DNA of 32,553 bases from Marinifilum caeruleilacunae. Lineage in GTDB: Bacteria; Bacteroidota; Bacteroidia; Bacteroidales; Marinifilaceae. Position numbers and translations under genes: made by a program. Under the pieces are notes generated by a model that worked only from the letters and a program-made list of their open reading frames with translations, was not told the origin of the DNA and made no database searches. This document shows, piece by piece, positions 16,619 to 24,565 of the stretch (positions are counted from its first letter, which is position 1; every line of letters starts with the position of its first letter). The stretch spans positions 1 through 32,553 of the forward strand of contig NZ_RZNH01000051.1 in NCBI RefSeq assembly GCF_013141825.1, in the 5' to 3' direction.

Positions 16619-18421
16619 ATGAATCGTAAACAATTAGGTCTTCTGACCCTACTCCTGCTTTCATCGCTTCTGATATCTGCAAAAGGATACAAATACAAGG
16701 AAGTAAACGGCATTAGAACTTTCCAGGAGGGAAGCATGTTTGTTAAGGAAGGTGTTCCATTTTTAACTGTAAAAGGTGATTCCTACGAAATGGGATTGCA
16801 ATATGGCGTTTTAATGAACGACCAAATTATGGAAATGCAGGTAAAGGTAGATAGCATCGTGGAATCGTATGTAGGTAAATTTTTCCTGAAAAAGTGGATT
16901 GCCAATATGGTTCTAAAATCAAAAATCAGGAAAATTGAGGAGAGAATGCCTCAAGCATTTATTGAGGAGCTTGAAGGTATGGCCGAAGGCTGCGACCTTA
17001 ATGTGCGTGAGATCAAAACCATTGCCTACTTTCCGCAAATCTTCTTCAAAATTAGCTGCACTTCCTTTGTCATGAAAAATGAAGATGGAATTGTTCATGG
17101 GCGGAATCTAGACTGGCCGGGTATCGAAACATTCACCAAGTTTCCGTTAATCGTGAACTATCACCGTAAGGATAAAATACCAACTACCATATTGAGTTTT
17201 GTTTGCTACCCGGCTGCTTATACCGGAATGAACCACAATGGCCTGAGTATGTCGATTAATATGAATGGTGCCCCAATCCCGGAAGGAAAGGAAGAGAGCG
17301 ATTATGTTACCGGAATGCCTATGCCCTACCAATTGCGCTATGTAATGGAAAATGCGGATGAACTTTCGGAAGTGGATGAAATGTTTGAGGATTACAGCAC
17401 ACATGGTTGGTTTATTACTGTTGGTAGCGACAAAGATCGCTCGGGTGCCATGTATGAACTAACACGCGGACAGAGTATTAAAAATACAATGCAGAATAAT
17501 TATGTAGGTGTAACCAACCTATCGGTATCGGAAAAAGGACGGTACGAATACAGCCCGATAAACATGCATGGTGAAAGTAATATTACCCGAGAAGACAAAC
17601 TAAAAGAACTTTTCCAGGATATTTCAAATAAAAACCTGGTTGACAAGGCTTACCAAATGGTTTCATCAACTGCTTACTATGAATTACCAAACGATTTGTA
17701 TTACGGTTGCGGCATCAACAACGACATTACTGTTAAATCGTGCATTATGGATAATACCGAAAAGAAGATCTATTTTGCTTATGGTGAAATGCTTGCCGGT
17801 TGCAATCAATTTCTTTCCTATGATTTGAACAATCAGGAAGTTGAGGTATTTAAAGAAAAGCAAAAAGTACCCGATCAGGACTATATGGATGGCAGGATTG
17901 CCTACAGAAAATGGCTTAGAGTTATTTTGGGGAAGAAAAAGAATCTGGAAAAGGAAGAGTACCAAACAATTGTTGAACAGATTGATCGATTTAACCTGCA
18001 TCCAGCCTACAGATCGAACCAATTGGCCTTTAGCTACACAAATCTTGAAAACAAGGAAAAGGCCTACGAATATGCCAATAATTACATCGCGGAATTGCCA
18101 ACATTTGGTGCATCTTATTACGGGAAATTTTCCATCTGTAAGCGCTTTAAAGAATACGATAAAGCCATTGAATGTCTTCAAAATATGCTGGCTAAAGCTC
18201 ACAACACTCCTGCTGATGTATTTTATGCCAAATGCGATATTTTAAAATGCTACGACAAGTTACAAAGTCAATCGCCAAAGCCCGAAAACATTCAAATCAT
18301 GAAAAAACTGAACCAGGAAATTAAGGACATTTGCAAACCTTATTACACTGCAACATGGATACAAACAAGGTTAGAAAAAATGGACGAGATTGTGGCAAAG
18401 TATGATAAGGTTTTGAACTAA
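16619..18421 (+). CDS. Acid-ceramidase/NAAA-like Ntn hydrolase (C45/C59/C89-type) with helical C-terminal extension
   Basis: From the ATG at 16619 the protein has 600 residues and begins with a signal peptide (LGLLTLLLLSSLLISAKG). The string CTSFVMKN at 147-154 followed by HGRNLDW (160-166) and later YTGMNHNGLSMSINMN is the active-site arrangement of linear-amide C-N hydrolases of the cholylglycine hydrolase/acid ceramidase/NAAA/acyl-CoA:6-APA acyltransferase fold. Cys147 would be the N-terminal nucleophile after autocleavage between Ser146 and Cys147, and the preceding part would be the alpha chain. These enzymes cut an amide bond in acyl-amino compounds. The family is usually about 330-400 residues; here about 200 extra C-terminal residues form TPR-like helices (KAYEYANNYIAEL, KAIECLQNMLAKA). 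The substrate is unknown; an N-acyl lipid or peptide is plausible. The upstream frame extension to 16583 is unlikely. Confidence 0.78.
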   Translation: MNRKQLGLLTLLLLSSLLISAKGYKYKEVNGIRTFQEGSMFVKEGVPFLTVKGDSYEMGLQYGVLMNDQIMEMQVKVDSIVESYVGKFFLKKWIANMVLKSKIRKIEERMPQAFIEELEGMAEGCDLNVREIKTIAYFPQIFFKISCTSFVMKNEDGIVHGRNLDWPGIETFTKFPLIVNYHRKDKIPTTILSFVCYPAAYTGMNHNGLSMSINMNGAPIPEGKEESDYVTGMPMPYQLRYVMENADELSEVDEMFEDYSTHGWFITVGSDKDRSGAMYELTRGQSIKNTMQNNYVGVTNLSVSEKGRYEYSPINMHGESNITREDKLKELFQDISNKNLVDKAYQMVSSTAYYELPNDLYYGCGINNDITVKSCIMDNTEKKIYFAYGEMLAGCNQFLSYDLNNQEVEVFKEKQKVPDQDYMDGRIAYRKWLRVILGKKKNLEKEEYQTIVEQIDRFNLHPAYRSNQLAFSYTNLENKEKAYEYANNYIAELPTFGASYYGKFSICKRFKEYDKAIECLQNMLAKAHNTPADVFYAKCDILKCYDKLQSQSPKPENIQIMKKLNQEIKDICKPYYTATWIQTRLEKMDEIVAKYDKVLN

Positions 18422-18450
18422 ATCAGCATAAAAATGTAAACTCCAATTTC

Positions 18451-18546
18451 ATGCTTATCGCAACTTTTTGCGGTAAGCATCGAAACTTTTTGCGATCAGT
18501 ATATTTTTTCAGCCGCAACAGCATGCATTTTTTTTGCGATAAGTAT
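18451..18546 (+). repeat. Phased 16-bp repeats with hairpin between Ntn hydrolase and protease genes
   Basis: Three direct copies of TTTTTGCGRTMAGYAT start at 18465, 18487 and 18531, so they are 22 and 44 bases apart. An inverted copy of the core, ATGCTTATCGCAA (18451-18463), pairs with the first copy to form a 13-bp stem with one G-T pair and a four-base loop. The hairpin lies 30 bases after the Ntn-hydrolase stop and may end that transcript, although no long U-run follows directly. Confidence 0.6.
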
Positions 18547-18692
18547 GAGATAATTTTTCGGAGCTATTACAGGTATTATTAGTCAGCCCGTATAATCAGG
18601 AAATGCCGTTCCAAAGCTTTTAGAATTAAAAATAAAATCCGATCTTTCATTAAATCTCACCCTCATTAATTCTTAATATCAACAATAATACT

Positions 18693-18700
18693 TATGTTTG
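18693..18700 (+). promoter_or_regulatory. -7 element upstream of the tricorn-like protease gene
   Basis: TATGTTTG matches TAnnTTTG exactly. It lies 168 bases before the ATG at 18868, implying a long leader. No TTTG is present at the -33 distance, so the call is tentative. The remainder of 18422-18867 shows no gene. Confidence 0.35.
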
Positions 18701-18867
18701 CGAGGTGCATACACCAGCACGTTTTTTACACCACAAAGAAAACCGCGTTTATTTCTGTTAAAGCAAATCTCAGGTATAAATTTTTACCTATTTTTACCAC
18801 CCCCTAGTAAAATTTAACAACACAGGTGCATTGGCATCTTTTTTTAAACAACAAGTACTATAGTAAA

Positions 18868-21800
18868 ATGAAGAAATCGTTTATTTTCTTATTTGCTGTA
18901 TTATGTAATCTGGTGGTATTGGCTCAAGGCAATACAGAATGGATTAGATATGCAGCAATTTCGCCAGATGGTGAACAGATTGTATTTACAAACAGAGGTG
19001 ATCTGTATTTGGTATCGACCAAAGGTGGAGAGGCTCGTCCTCTAACCTTCCACAAAGCTCACGATTACATGCCTGTATGGAGTCATGATGGCAGTAAAAT
19101 TGCATTTGCATCGAATCGCTTCGGCAATTTCGATGTGTACATTATGGATGCCAAGGGAGGTGCTGCAACTCGTCTGACTTATCATTCGAACAACGAAGTT
19201 CCTTACACATTTACCCGCGACAATAAAAAGGTATTGTTTGGTGGTATTCGTTTGGATGATGCAATGCACAGACAATACCCTCATCGTTCGCAAACCGAAT
19301 TGTACCAGGTTGCTGCCAATGGAAGTCGTGTTGACCAGGTTTTTACCATTCCGGCCGAAGATGTTAAAATCAGCAAAAATGGAAAACAATTCATTTATCA
19401 TGATGTAAAAGGTGGTGAAGACAAATTCCGTAAGCACCATGTATCATCGGTTACCCGTGATATCTGGACCTACGATGTTGAAAACAACAAACACCAAATG
19501 ATCAGCTCATTTAAAGGTGAAGACAGAAATCCTGTTTACACAGCTGATGAAAAAAGCATTTACTACCTAAGCGAAGAGAGCGGTTGTTTCAATGTTCATA
19601 AAATGAATTTGGCTACACCTTCTAAAAACGAGCAGATTACTTCTTTCGAAATGCATCCTGTTCGTTACCTGAGCATTGCCAATAACGGAACACTTTGCTA
19701 CACACACAATGGTGAGTTGTTTACCATGAGTAATGGCAAACAAGAGAAAGTAAATGTGAATATTCGTACCGAAGATAAAGCCAATAACGAGCAGATTATT
19801 TCGGTTCGTGGCAATGTAAAAGAGATGGCTATCTCACCTGATGGTAAAGAGGTTGCCTATATCGTAAGAGGTGAAGTTTTTGTTTCGTCGGTTGAAGGTA
19901 AAATGACAAAACGCATTACGACTACTCCGGCTCAGGAAAGATTTGTAAGCTTCTCGCCCGATGGAAAAAGCATTCTATATGCAAGCGAACGAAACGCAAA
20001 ATGGGGAATCTACGCAAGTAAAAAAGTAAGCGATACCGAACCCTATTTCTATGCTTCTACTTTAATTAAAGAGGAGCCGGTAATTGTAAATGATAACGAC
20101 AACTATCAGCCTGAATACTCGCCTGATGGAAAAGAAATTGCATTTATCGAGAACAGAAGCTCTTTAAAGGTTTACAATATTAAAAGCAAAAAGATTCGTA
20201 CCATCCTAAATGGCGATCACCTGTTCTATATGGGCGAAGGCGACCAGTATTTTGCTTGGAGCCCAGACAGCAAATGGTTGTTGGTAGATTACTCTCCTGT
20301 ATTGGCCAATGGCGAAGTGGTAATTATTTCGGCCGATGGAAAACAGAAGATGATTAATCTTACCGAAAGTGGTTATGGTGATAGCTATGCAAAATGGGTG
20401 AACAAAGGGAAGCAGATGCTTTGGTTCAGCGATCGTCATGGTTTACGCTCGTATGCAAACAGTGGTTCTCGCCAAATGGATGTATACACCATGTTCTTTA
20501 CCAAAGACTCGTGGGATCGTTTCAACATGAGCAAAGACGATTACGCTTTGTTGAAAGAGATCGAGAAGAAGGAAAAAGAGAAGAAGGAAAAGGCTGAAAA
20601 AGACAAAAAGAAAGACAAGAAGTCGAAAAAAGACAAGTCTAAAAAGGAAGAGGCCAAAAAAGACAGCTTGTTAACTTTCGATTGGGATGGCATGAAAGAT
20701 CGCAAGAAAAGATTAACCATCCACTCTTCGAAACTAAGCGATGCTGTTCTTTCTAAAGACGGTGAAACACTTTATTACATTGCAAAATTCGATAAAGGAT
20801 ACAGCATTTGGAGCACAAAATTGCGCACCAAAGAAACCAAAAAACTGATTCCAATCGGATCACGAGGTGGTAGCCTGCTTTGGGATAAGAAAATGGAAAA
20901 ACTATTCCTATTATCGGGTGGTAGCATGTCGAAAGTTGATTTGGCCGGAAAATCAACCAAGCCAATTTCTGTAAACAGTGAAATGATTTTGGATGTTGCG
21001 GCAGAACGTCAGCAAATGTTCGATCATGTTTATGCGAGAAACAAAGGCATGTTCTACATTTCGGATTACCACGGAGCTCCATGGGATGAGTTGAAAGACA
21101 ATTACGAACCAAAACTAAAATCAATCAGTAACGATTTTGAGTTTGCCGAAATGCTTTCAGAAATGCTTGGTGAGCTTAATGTATCGCACTCTGGTGCCCG
21201 TTACTATGGTGGTATCAGCAATGGCGACAAAACCGCTTCTTTGGGTATTTTCATCGATTACAAACACAAAGGTGATGGTATCAAGATTAGCGAAATCATT
21301 AAGGATGGTCCACTTGACAAGAAGAAATTTAATGTAAAAGCCGGAATGATTATCGAGCAAATCGACGGAATTAAAATTGGTAAGGATGTAGATTACACCA
21401 AATTCCTGAATCGTAAAGCAGGTAAGTTTACCGCTCTTCATATTTTCGATCCTGTAAGCAAAAAATACCAGGATATTACCGTGAAACCTGTTTCTTTAGG
21501 TACAGAATCTGACCTGATTTACAAACGTTGGGTAAAGAAAAACGAAGAAGAAGTTGACCGTTTGAGCAACGGAAAATTGGCTTACGTGCACATTCCTGGA
21601 ATGAACGATGGTGCTTACCGTAACACTTACGAAAAAGTAATGGGTAAGTACTACGATAGAGATGGTATCATTATCGATACTCGTTTTAATGGCGGTGGCG
21701 ATTTGGTTGGCGATATTACCATGTTCCTGACTGGCGAAACCTTTATGGAATATGCCATTGAAGATCGTACCGTAGGTTATGAACCCGGCTACCGCTGGAC

Positions 21801-22128
21801 CAAGCCTTCTGTTGCCATGATTAACGAGTCGAACTATAGTGATGGACACTGTTTCTCTTGTGCTTACCAGGATCTTGGAATTGGTAAACTAATTGGTATG
21901 CCTGTTCCTGGTACTTGCAGTTTTGCAGGATGGGAAATGCTTCAGAACGATAGAGTTCTTTGGGGATCGATTCCGGTAAGTGCGAAAAACAAGGCTGGAG
22001 AATGGTTAGAAAACAACCAGACTGTTCCTGAAATTATGGTGAAAAACATGCCTGAAACCATTACCAAAGGTGAAGATGAGCAGTTGGAAGCTGCTGTGAA
22101 AGCTTTACTTGAGGAGTGTGCTGAATAA
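18868..22128 (+). CDS. Tricorn-like secreted S41 protease with WD40/PD40 propellers and PDZ domain
   Basis: From the ATG at 18868 (MKKSFIFLF) the protein has 1086 residues with a signal peptide cut near LAQG. Residues about 22-310 and 320-560 hold PD40/WD40-like blades (ISPDG, WSHDGSKIAFASNR, FSPDGKSILYASER, YSPDGKEIAFIE). A very lysine-rich linker follows (about 563-605), then more propeller, a C1-type tricorn helical domain (about 710-775, with MLGELNVSHSG as the catalytic His region), a PDZ domain (about 785-870) and an S41 core (DTRFNGGGDL, then NESNYSDGH with Ser991 as nucleophile). Tricorn proteases degrade oligopeptides. This protein should act in the periplasm or outside. It is monocistronic with a strong terminator. 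The catalytic residues appear complete. Confidence 0.9.
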   Translation: MKKSFIFLFAVLCNLVVLAQGNTEWIRYAAISPDGEQIVFTNRGDLYLVSTKGGEARPLTFHKAHDYMPVWSHDGSKIAFASNRFGNFDVYIMDAKGGAATRLTYHSNNEVPYTFTRDNKKVLFGGIRLDDAMHRQYPHRSQTELYQVAANGSRVDQVFTIPAEDVKISKNGKQFIYHDVKGGEDKFRKHHVSSVTRDIWTYDVENNKHQMISSFKGEDRNPVYTADEKSIYYLSEESGCFNVHKMNLATPSKNEQITSFEMHPVRYLSIANNGTLCYTHNGELFTMSNGKQEKVNVNIRTEDKANNEQIISVRGNVKEMAISPDGKEVAYIVRGEVFVSSVEGKMTKRITTTPAQERFVSFSPDGKSILYASERNAKWGIYASKKVSDTEPYFYASTLIKEEPVIVNDNDNYQPEYSPDGKEIAFIENRSSLKVYNIKSKKIRTILNGDHLFYMGEGDQYFAWSPDSKWLLVDYSPVLANGEVVIISADGKQKMINLTESGYGDSYAKWVNKGKQMLWFSDRHGLRSYANSGSRQMDVYTMFFTKDSWDRFNMSKDDYALLKEIEKKEKEKKEKAEKDKKKDKKSKKDKSKKEEAKKDSLLTFDWDGMKDRKKRLTIHSSKLSDAVLSKDGETLYYIAKFDKGYSIWSTKLRTKETKKLIPIGSRGGSLLWDKKMEKLFLLSGGSMSKVDLAGKSTKPISVNSEMILDVAAERQQMFDHVYARNKGMFYISDYHGAPWDELKDNYEPKLKSISNDFEFAEMLSEMLGELNVSHSGARYYGGISNGDKTASLGIFIDYKHKGDGIKISEIIKDGPLDKKKFNVKAGMIIEQIDGIKIGKDVDYTKFLNRKAGKFTALHIFDPVSKKYQDITVKPVSLGTESDLIYKRWVKKNEEEVDRLSNGKLAYVHIPGMNDGAYRNTYEKVMGKYYDRDGIIIDTRFNGGGDLVGDITMFLTGETFMEYAIEDRTVGYEPGYRWTKPSVAMINESNYSDGHCFSCAYQDLGIGKLIGMPVPGTCSFAGWEMLQNDRVLWGSIPVSAKNKAGEWLENNQTVPEIMVKNMPETITKGEDEQLEAAVKALLEECAE

Positions 22129-22150
22129 GGCAATTCAATGATAAAATTTT

Positions 22151-22182
22151 AAAAAGCCGCTGTGTATTCAGCGGCTTTTTTT
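22151..22182 (+). terminator. Bidirectional terminator after the tricorn-like protease gene
   Basis: AAAAAGCCGCTG and CAGCGGCTTTTTTT form a stem with a loop of about six bases, followed by seven T's on the plus strand and by TTTTTAAAATTTT on the minus strand. It can end both the protease gene and the convergent lipoprotein gene. The right arm with its U-run is part of a 21-bp sequence repeated exactly at 24436. Confidence 0.85.
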
Positions 22183-22183
22183 A
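22163..22183 (+). repeat. 21-bp direct repeat, left copy
   Basis: TGTATTCAGCGGCTTTTTTT plus one A. It is identical to 24436-24456, about 2.27 kb away; the two copies bracket the broken C10 protease gene and the small lipoprotein gene. It overlaps the loop, right arm and U-run of the terminator of the tricorn-like gene. Confidence 0.7.
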
Positions 22184-22251
22184 CACTTACAGAGCTTATT
22201 GGTTGTTTAATTATTACAATGTAACCATAGAAATGAAATAAAAGTCTAATA

Positions 22252-22725
22252 TCATTTAGTAAGCTTGTAAAATGACTCACTTGTATTATCATCAAATTCA
22301 TAGATCAATTTATCATTGAACCAAACCTTTTCTTTTCTTGTTAGATTATTTGTTCTATAAAACTCTGCACTTATTGTGTCAGAATCCTTATCATTCCACT
22401 GAATATAAGTAATTGGTTTATCATCACTTTTATCGTTGTTTAAAAGTAATCGAATCCTATATATTGCTCCCTCTTTGAAAATAAAGAAATTTCGAGGATA
22501 TTGCATGTTAGGATCATATACCTCCCTTTTCTCTTCATTTATTACATAATAGAGTTTTATATCCGATTCTTTAAATGAATCATCATTATTAGGGTTTAAA
22601 AGATCATTTCCATCAATATCAAGAACACTTAATTCAATACTGACATCGACAAAAGCACTTGGCTCATCACCAGATGAACAAGAAACTAAAATTACTGCAA
22701 TTGAGATTATAAGTATATATTTCAT
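22252..22725 (-). CDS. Small lipoprotein of unknown function, cotranscribed with the C10 protease gene
   Basis: 157 residues with a short signal and lipobox LVSC (Cys16), then SSGDEPS. The rest is predicted beta-rich (alternating hydrophobic stretches such as IKLYYVINEEKREVYDP and AIYRIRLLLNN), like a single Ig-like or transthyretin-like sandwich. I do not recognise the family. The ATG lies only four bases after the stop of the protease frame, so the two genes are one unit. Small secreted partners of C10 proteases in Bacteroidota and streptococci can be propeptide-like inhibitors, which makes an inhibitor or chaperone role possible, but the sequence does not resemble the propeptide. The coding sequence is A+T-rich (15 G+C in the 60 bases at 22261-22320, against 24 at 21841-21900 in the protease). 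Confidence 0.7.
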   Translation of the reverse strand: MKYILIISIAVILVSCSSGDEPSAFVDVSIELSVLDIDGNDLLNPNNDDSFKESDIKLYYVINEEKREVYDPNMQYPRNFFIFKEGAIYRIRLLLNNDKSDDKPITYIQWNDKDSDTISAEFYRTNNLTRKEKVWFNDKLIYEFDDNTSESFYKLTK

Positions 22726-22729
22726 CTTT

Positions 22730-23965
22730 TTATGGTTGAATATTGTGAATCATTTTAACATTGTCATTATAGGTACGATCAGCGGGAGTAAAATTATTAA
22801 AACTATAAAATCCATCATAGGCTCCTCCCCATCCCCAGTTCATACTTAAATATAGATATCCCCAAGCCATTGAACAATCTTCTGATTAAATTAATTGTCT
22901 TCTAAAACCATCACATACCCACATGTGACCACTGTATGATGTAAAAATCCACCACCCTGACTCTCTACCACCGCTTAAAATAATTGGTTTACCTTGCCTT
23001 AATTCATTTTTGATTACCTCCGTATTATAATTTGAAGATCTAGCAGATGTGTAGTTAAATGCCCTGGTAAAAAGCTTGTGAGTAGCGAAATTTGTTGGTA
23101 CACTTGTGCTACCACAATTGTAATCAACTTTTGACAACCACTGCCCATAATACCATATTCCGATATTGTCATGTATATCTTTTATTAGGTTATAAGTATC
23201 CGCTGTAGCACCATAGTTAGGCATATTTGACCAATTGTATGTGCTTGGGTGTTCATGATATTTCATAAGCTATGCTACTGCAATTGGTACACATCCTGCC
23301 AAAGCTTTAAATGGTCGTCCATTGCAAGTTATAATTGGCATTAATGTATTAAAAGGAGAGTCTTGATTCCATTTTGTTGAAACTAAAGGCTCTATTATTT
23401 CTAACTCATTTTCACAGCCTGAAGATGGTTCAATTCTTGATTCTACATCCCTACTACTTTTGAGGGCTACTGTTTCGTTTGAGACTTGATTTAAAAGATT
23501 ATCCCATTCCTGCTTTATACCGGGAGTTTGTTCAATACTATCAATTCTAATAGATTGTATGCCGTTTTTGGTATTTGAAAGCCAATTAACAAGACCAGAT
23601 GGGTAATCTTCACCATCTAAAGAAAACTTATTGTGATCTGAAAACGCCAAGATGGGAGTTGTTCGATTGTCAGCTGAAATTATAACAAATCCTCCATCTT
23701 TGTAATTGATGATATAAAATAATGATTCACAATTTTCATCTTCAATAGGGCTTATGTCAGATATTTCATTTGCTAACAAGTCGGAAGAACTTTTAGCTTT
23801 TAACTGACCTACATTTAAGTTGAGTGCTATTTTTTCAGCTAACTCATCATTAATAAAATGAAGGTCTTCCAATTTTAATTTTTGCTCATTGACATCCTCA
23901 TTTGAACATCCAGCAAAGTAAAAACTAATCAGAATTAAAGCTGCGTAATAGTTAAATTTAATCAT
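22730..23965 (-). pseudogene. C10 (streptopain-type) cysteine protease gene with two in-frame stop codons
   Basis: The frame from the ATG at 23965 runs 411 codons to a TAA at 22732-22730 with two internal stops: TAG at 23272-23270 (codon 232) and TAA at 22888-22886 (codon 360). Before the first stop are a lipobox signal (YFAGC, Cys16), a Spi-type propeptide (VISADNRTTPILAFSDHNKF and following) and the start of the catalytic domain, KWNQDSPFN and AGCVPIAVA with catalytic Cys225. After it come LMKYHEHPSTYNW, a glycine-rich core and GHMWVCDG with catalytic His347; after the second stop comes the conserved NWGWGG (376-381). At codon 232 family members usually have Gln (CxxxAxAQxMKYH), so CAG to TAG is likely; codon 360 could be CAA to TAA. 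No frameshift is seen. Either a young pseudogene, or expression through readthrough or sequencing error. Confidence 0.85.
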
Positions 23966-24304
23966 AAGAAATTTGTTTTTATTGAACAATCTAATCAGCC
24001 ATAAACAATATAAAGTTAAGTGATTTAAAATGTACAAAACAAATTTTATGATATTTTTTATGATTGTTTATCTATTTTTTAACAGAGATTTAAAAATCAA
24101 ACTGCCTCGACCTTTAACCCTGCATATCTGACCGTTATGCTTATTCTAAGTTCATTTTTCAAACGTTTGCTTTTTACATATAAATATCAAACATTTTTTA
24201 TGTTGCATTTATTTCCTTATGCTCATCAATACATAATTACTTACCCACACAACCTCACTTTAAAATAAATATATTTACTATGTATGTTTTTTAAACATTT
24301 ACGA

Positions 24305-24457
24305 ACCTCCCGAGTTTCATAAAATAGTAGGAAAGGGGGCTTGGCGATAGCCTTGAAAAACAAATGACCAGCGGAAAGCAAACTTTTTAATTCAGCGATC
24401 GATATGGTGGGAGCTTAAGATATGAGCAGCGGCATTGTATTCAGCGGCTTTTTTTAT
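24305..24457 (+). ncRNA. Possible structured RNA ending in a U-run
   Basis: CTCCC (24307-24311) can pair with GGGAG (24409-24413), and inside it GGCT/AGCC (24338-24352) forms a small hairpin. A weak stem, AGCAGC with GCGGCT, precedes seven T's at 24449-24455. No ORF covers this stretch. It could be a small RNA, or just the remains of an older transcription unit. The fold was drawn by eye and is weak. Confidence 0.2.
24436..24456 (+). repeat. 21-bp direct repeat, right copy
   Basis: Identical to 22163-22183. Here the left arm needed for the terminator stem (GCCGCTG) is missing and is replaced by GCAGCGGCAT, so this copy is not a proper terminator. That suggests duplicated or recombined terminator sequence rather than chance likeness between two terminators. 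Confidence 0.7.
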
Positions 24458-24482
24458 TTCATTAGACTTGAATATATACTAC

Positions 24483-24544
24483 GGTGCGATGCACCTTAAG
24501 TCTACTGTAATCATTTTGCTATAAATGCTTCGGTGCGCTGCACC
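24483..24544. repeat. Pair of GGTGCG(A/C)TGCACC hairpin repeats
   Basis: CGGTGCGATGCACCTTAA (24482-24499) and CGGTGCGCTGCACCTTCA (24531-24548) each hold a 5-bp inverted repeat GGTGC/GCACC around three bases, 49 bases apart. They differ at one position within the hairpin. They look like members of a dispersed intergenic repeat family. Confidence 0.55.
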
Positions 24545-24565
24545 TTCAAATGATATATAAATTAA

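Noticed and set aside
17684-18202. Minus-strand ORF of 172 codons opposite the Ntn-hydrolase gene
   Set aside because: It is hydrophobic by chance as the complement of a lysine-rich coding frame; no start context or motif.
22886-23266. Separate 126-residue gene
   Set aside because: It is in the same frame as the upstream C10 fragment and holds the catalytic His half; it is the middle part of the interrupted protease.
22730-23965. Genome-wide alternative code with UAR as Gln
   Set aside because: Other genes in the window end at single TAA or TAG codons at family-expected lengths, so general UAR reassignment is not supported.
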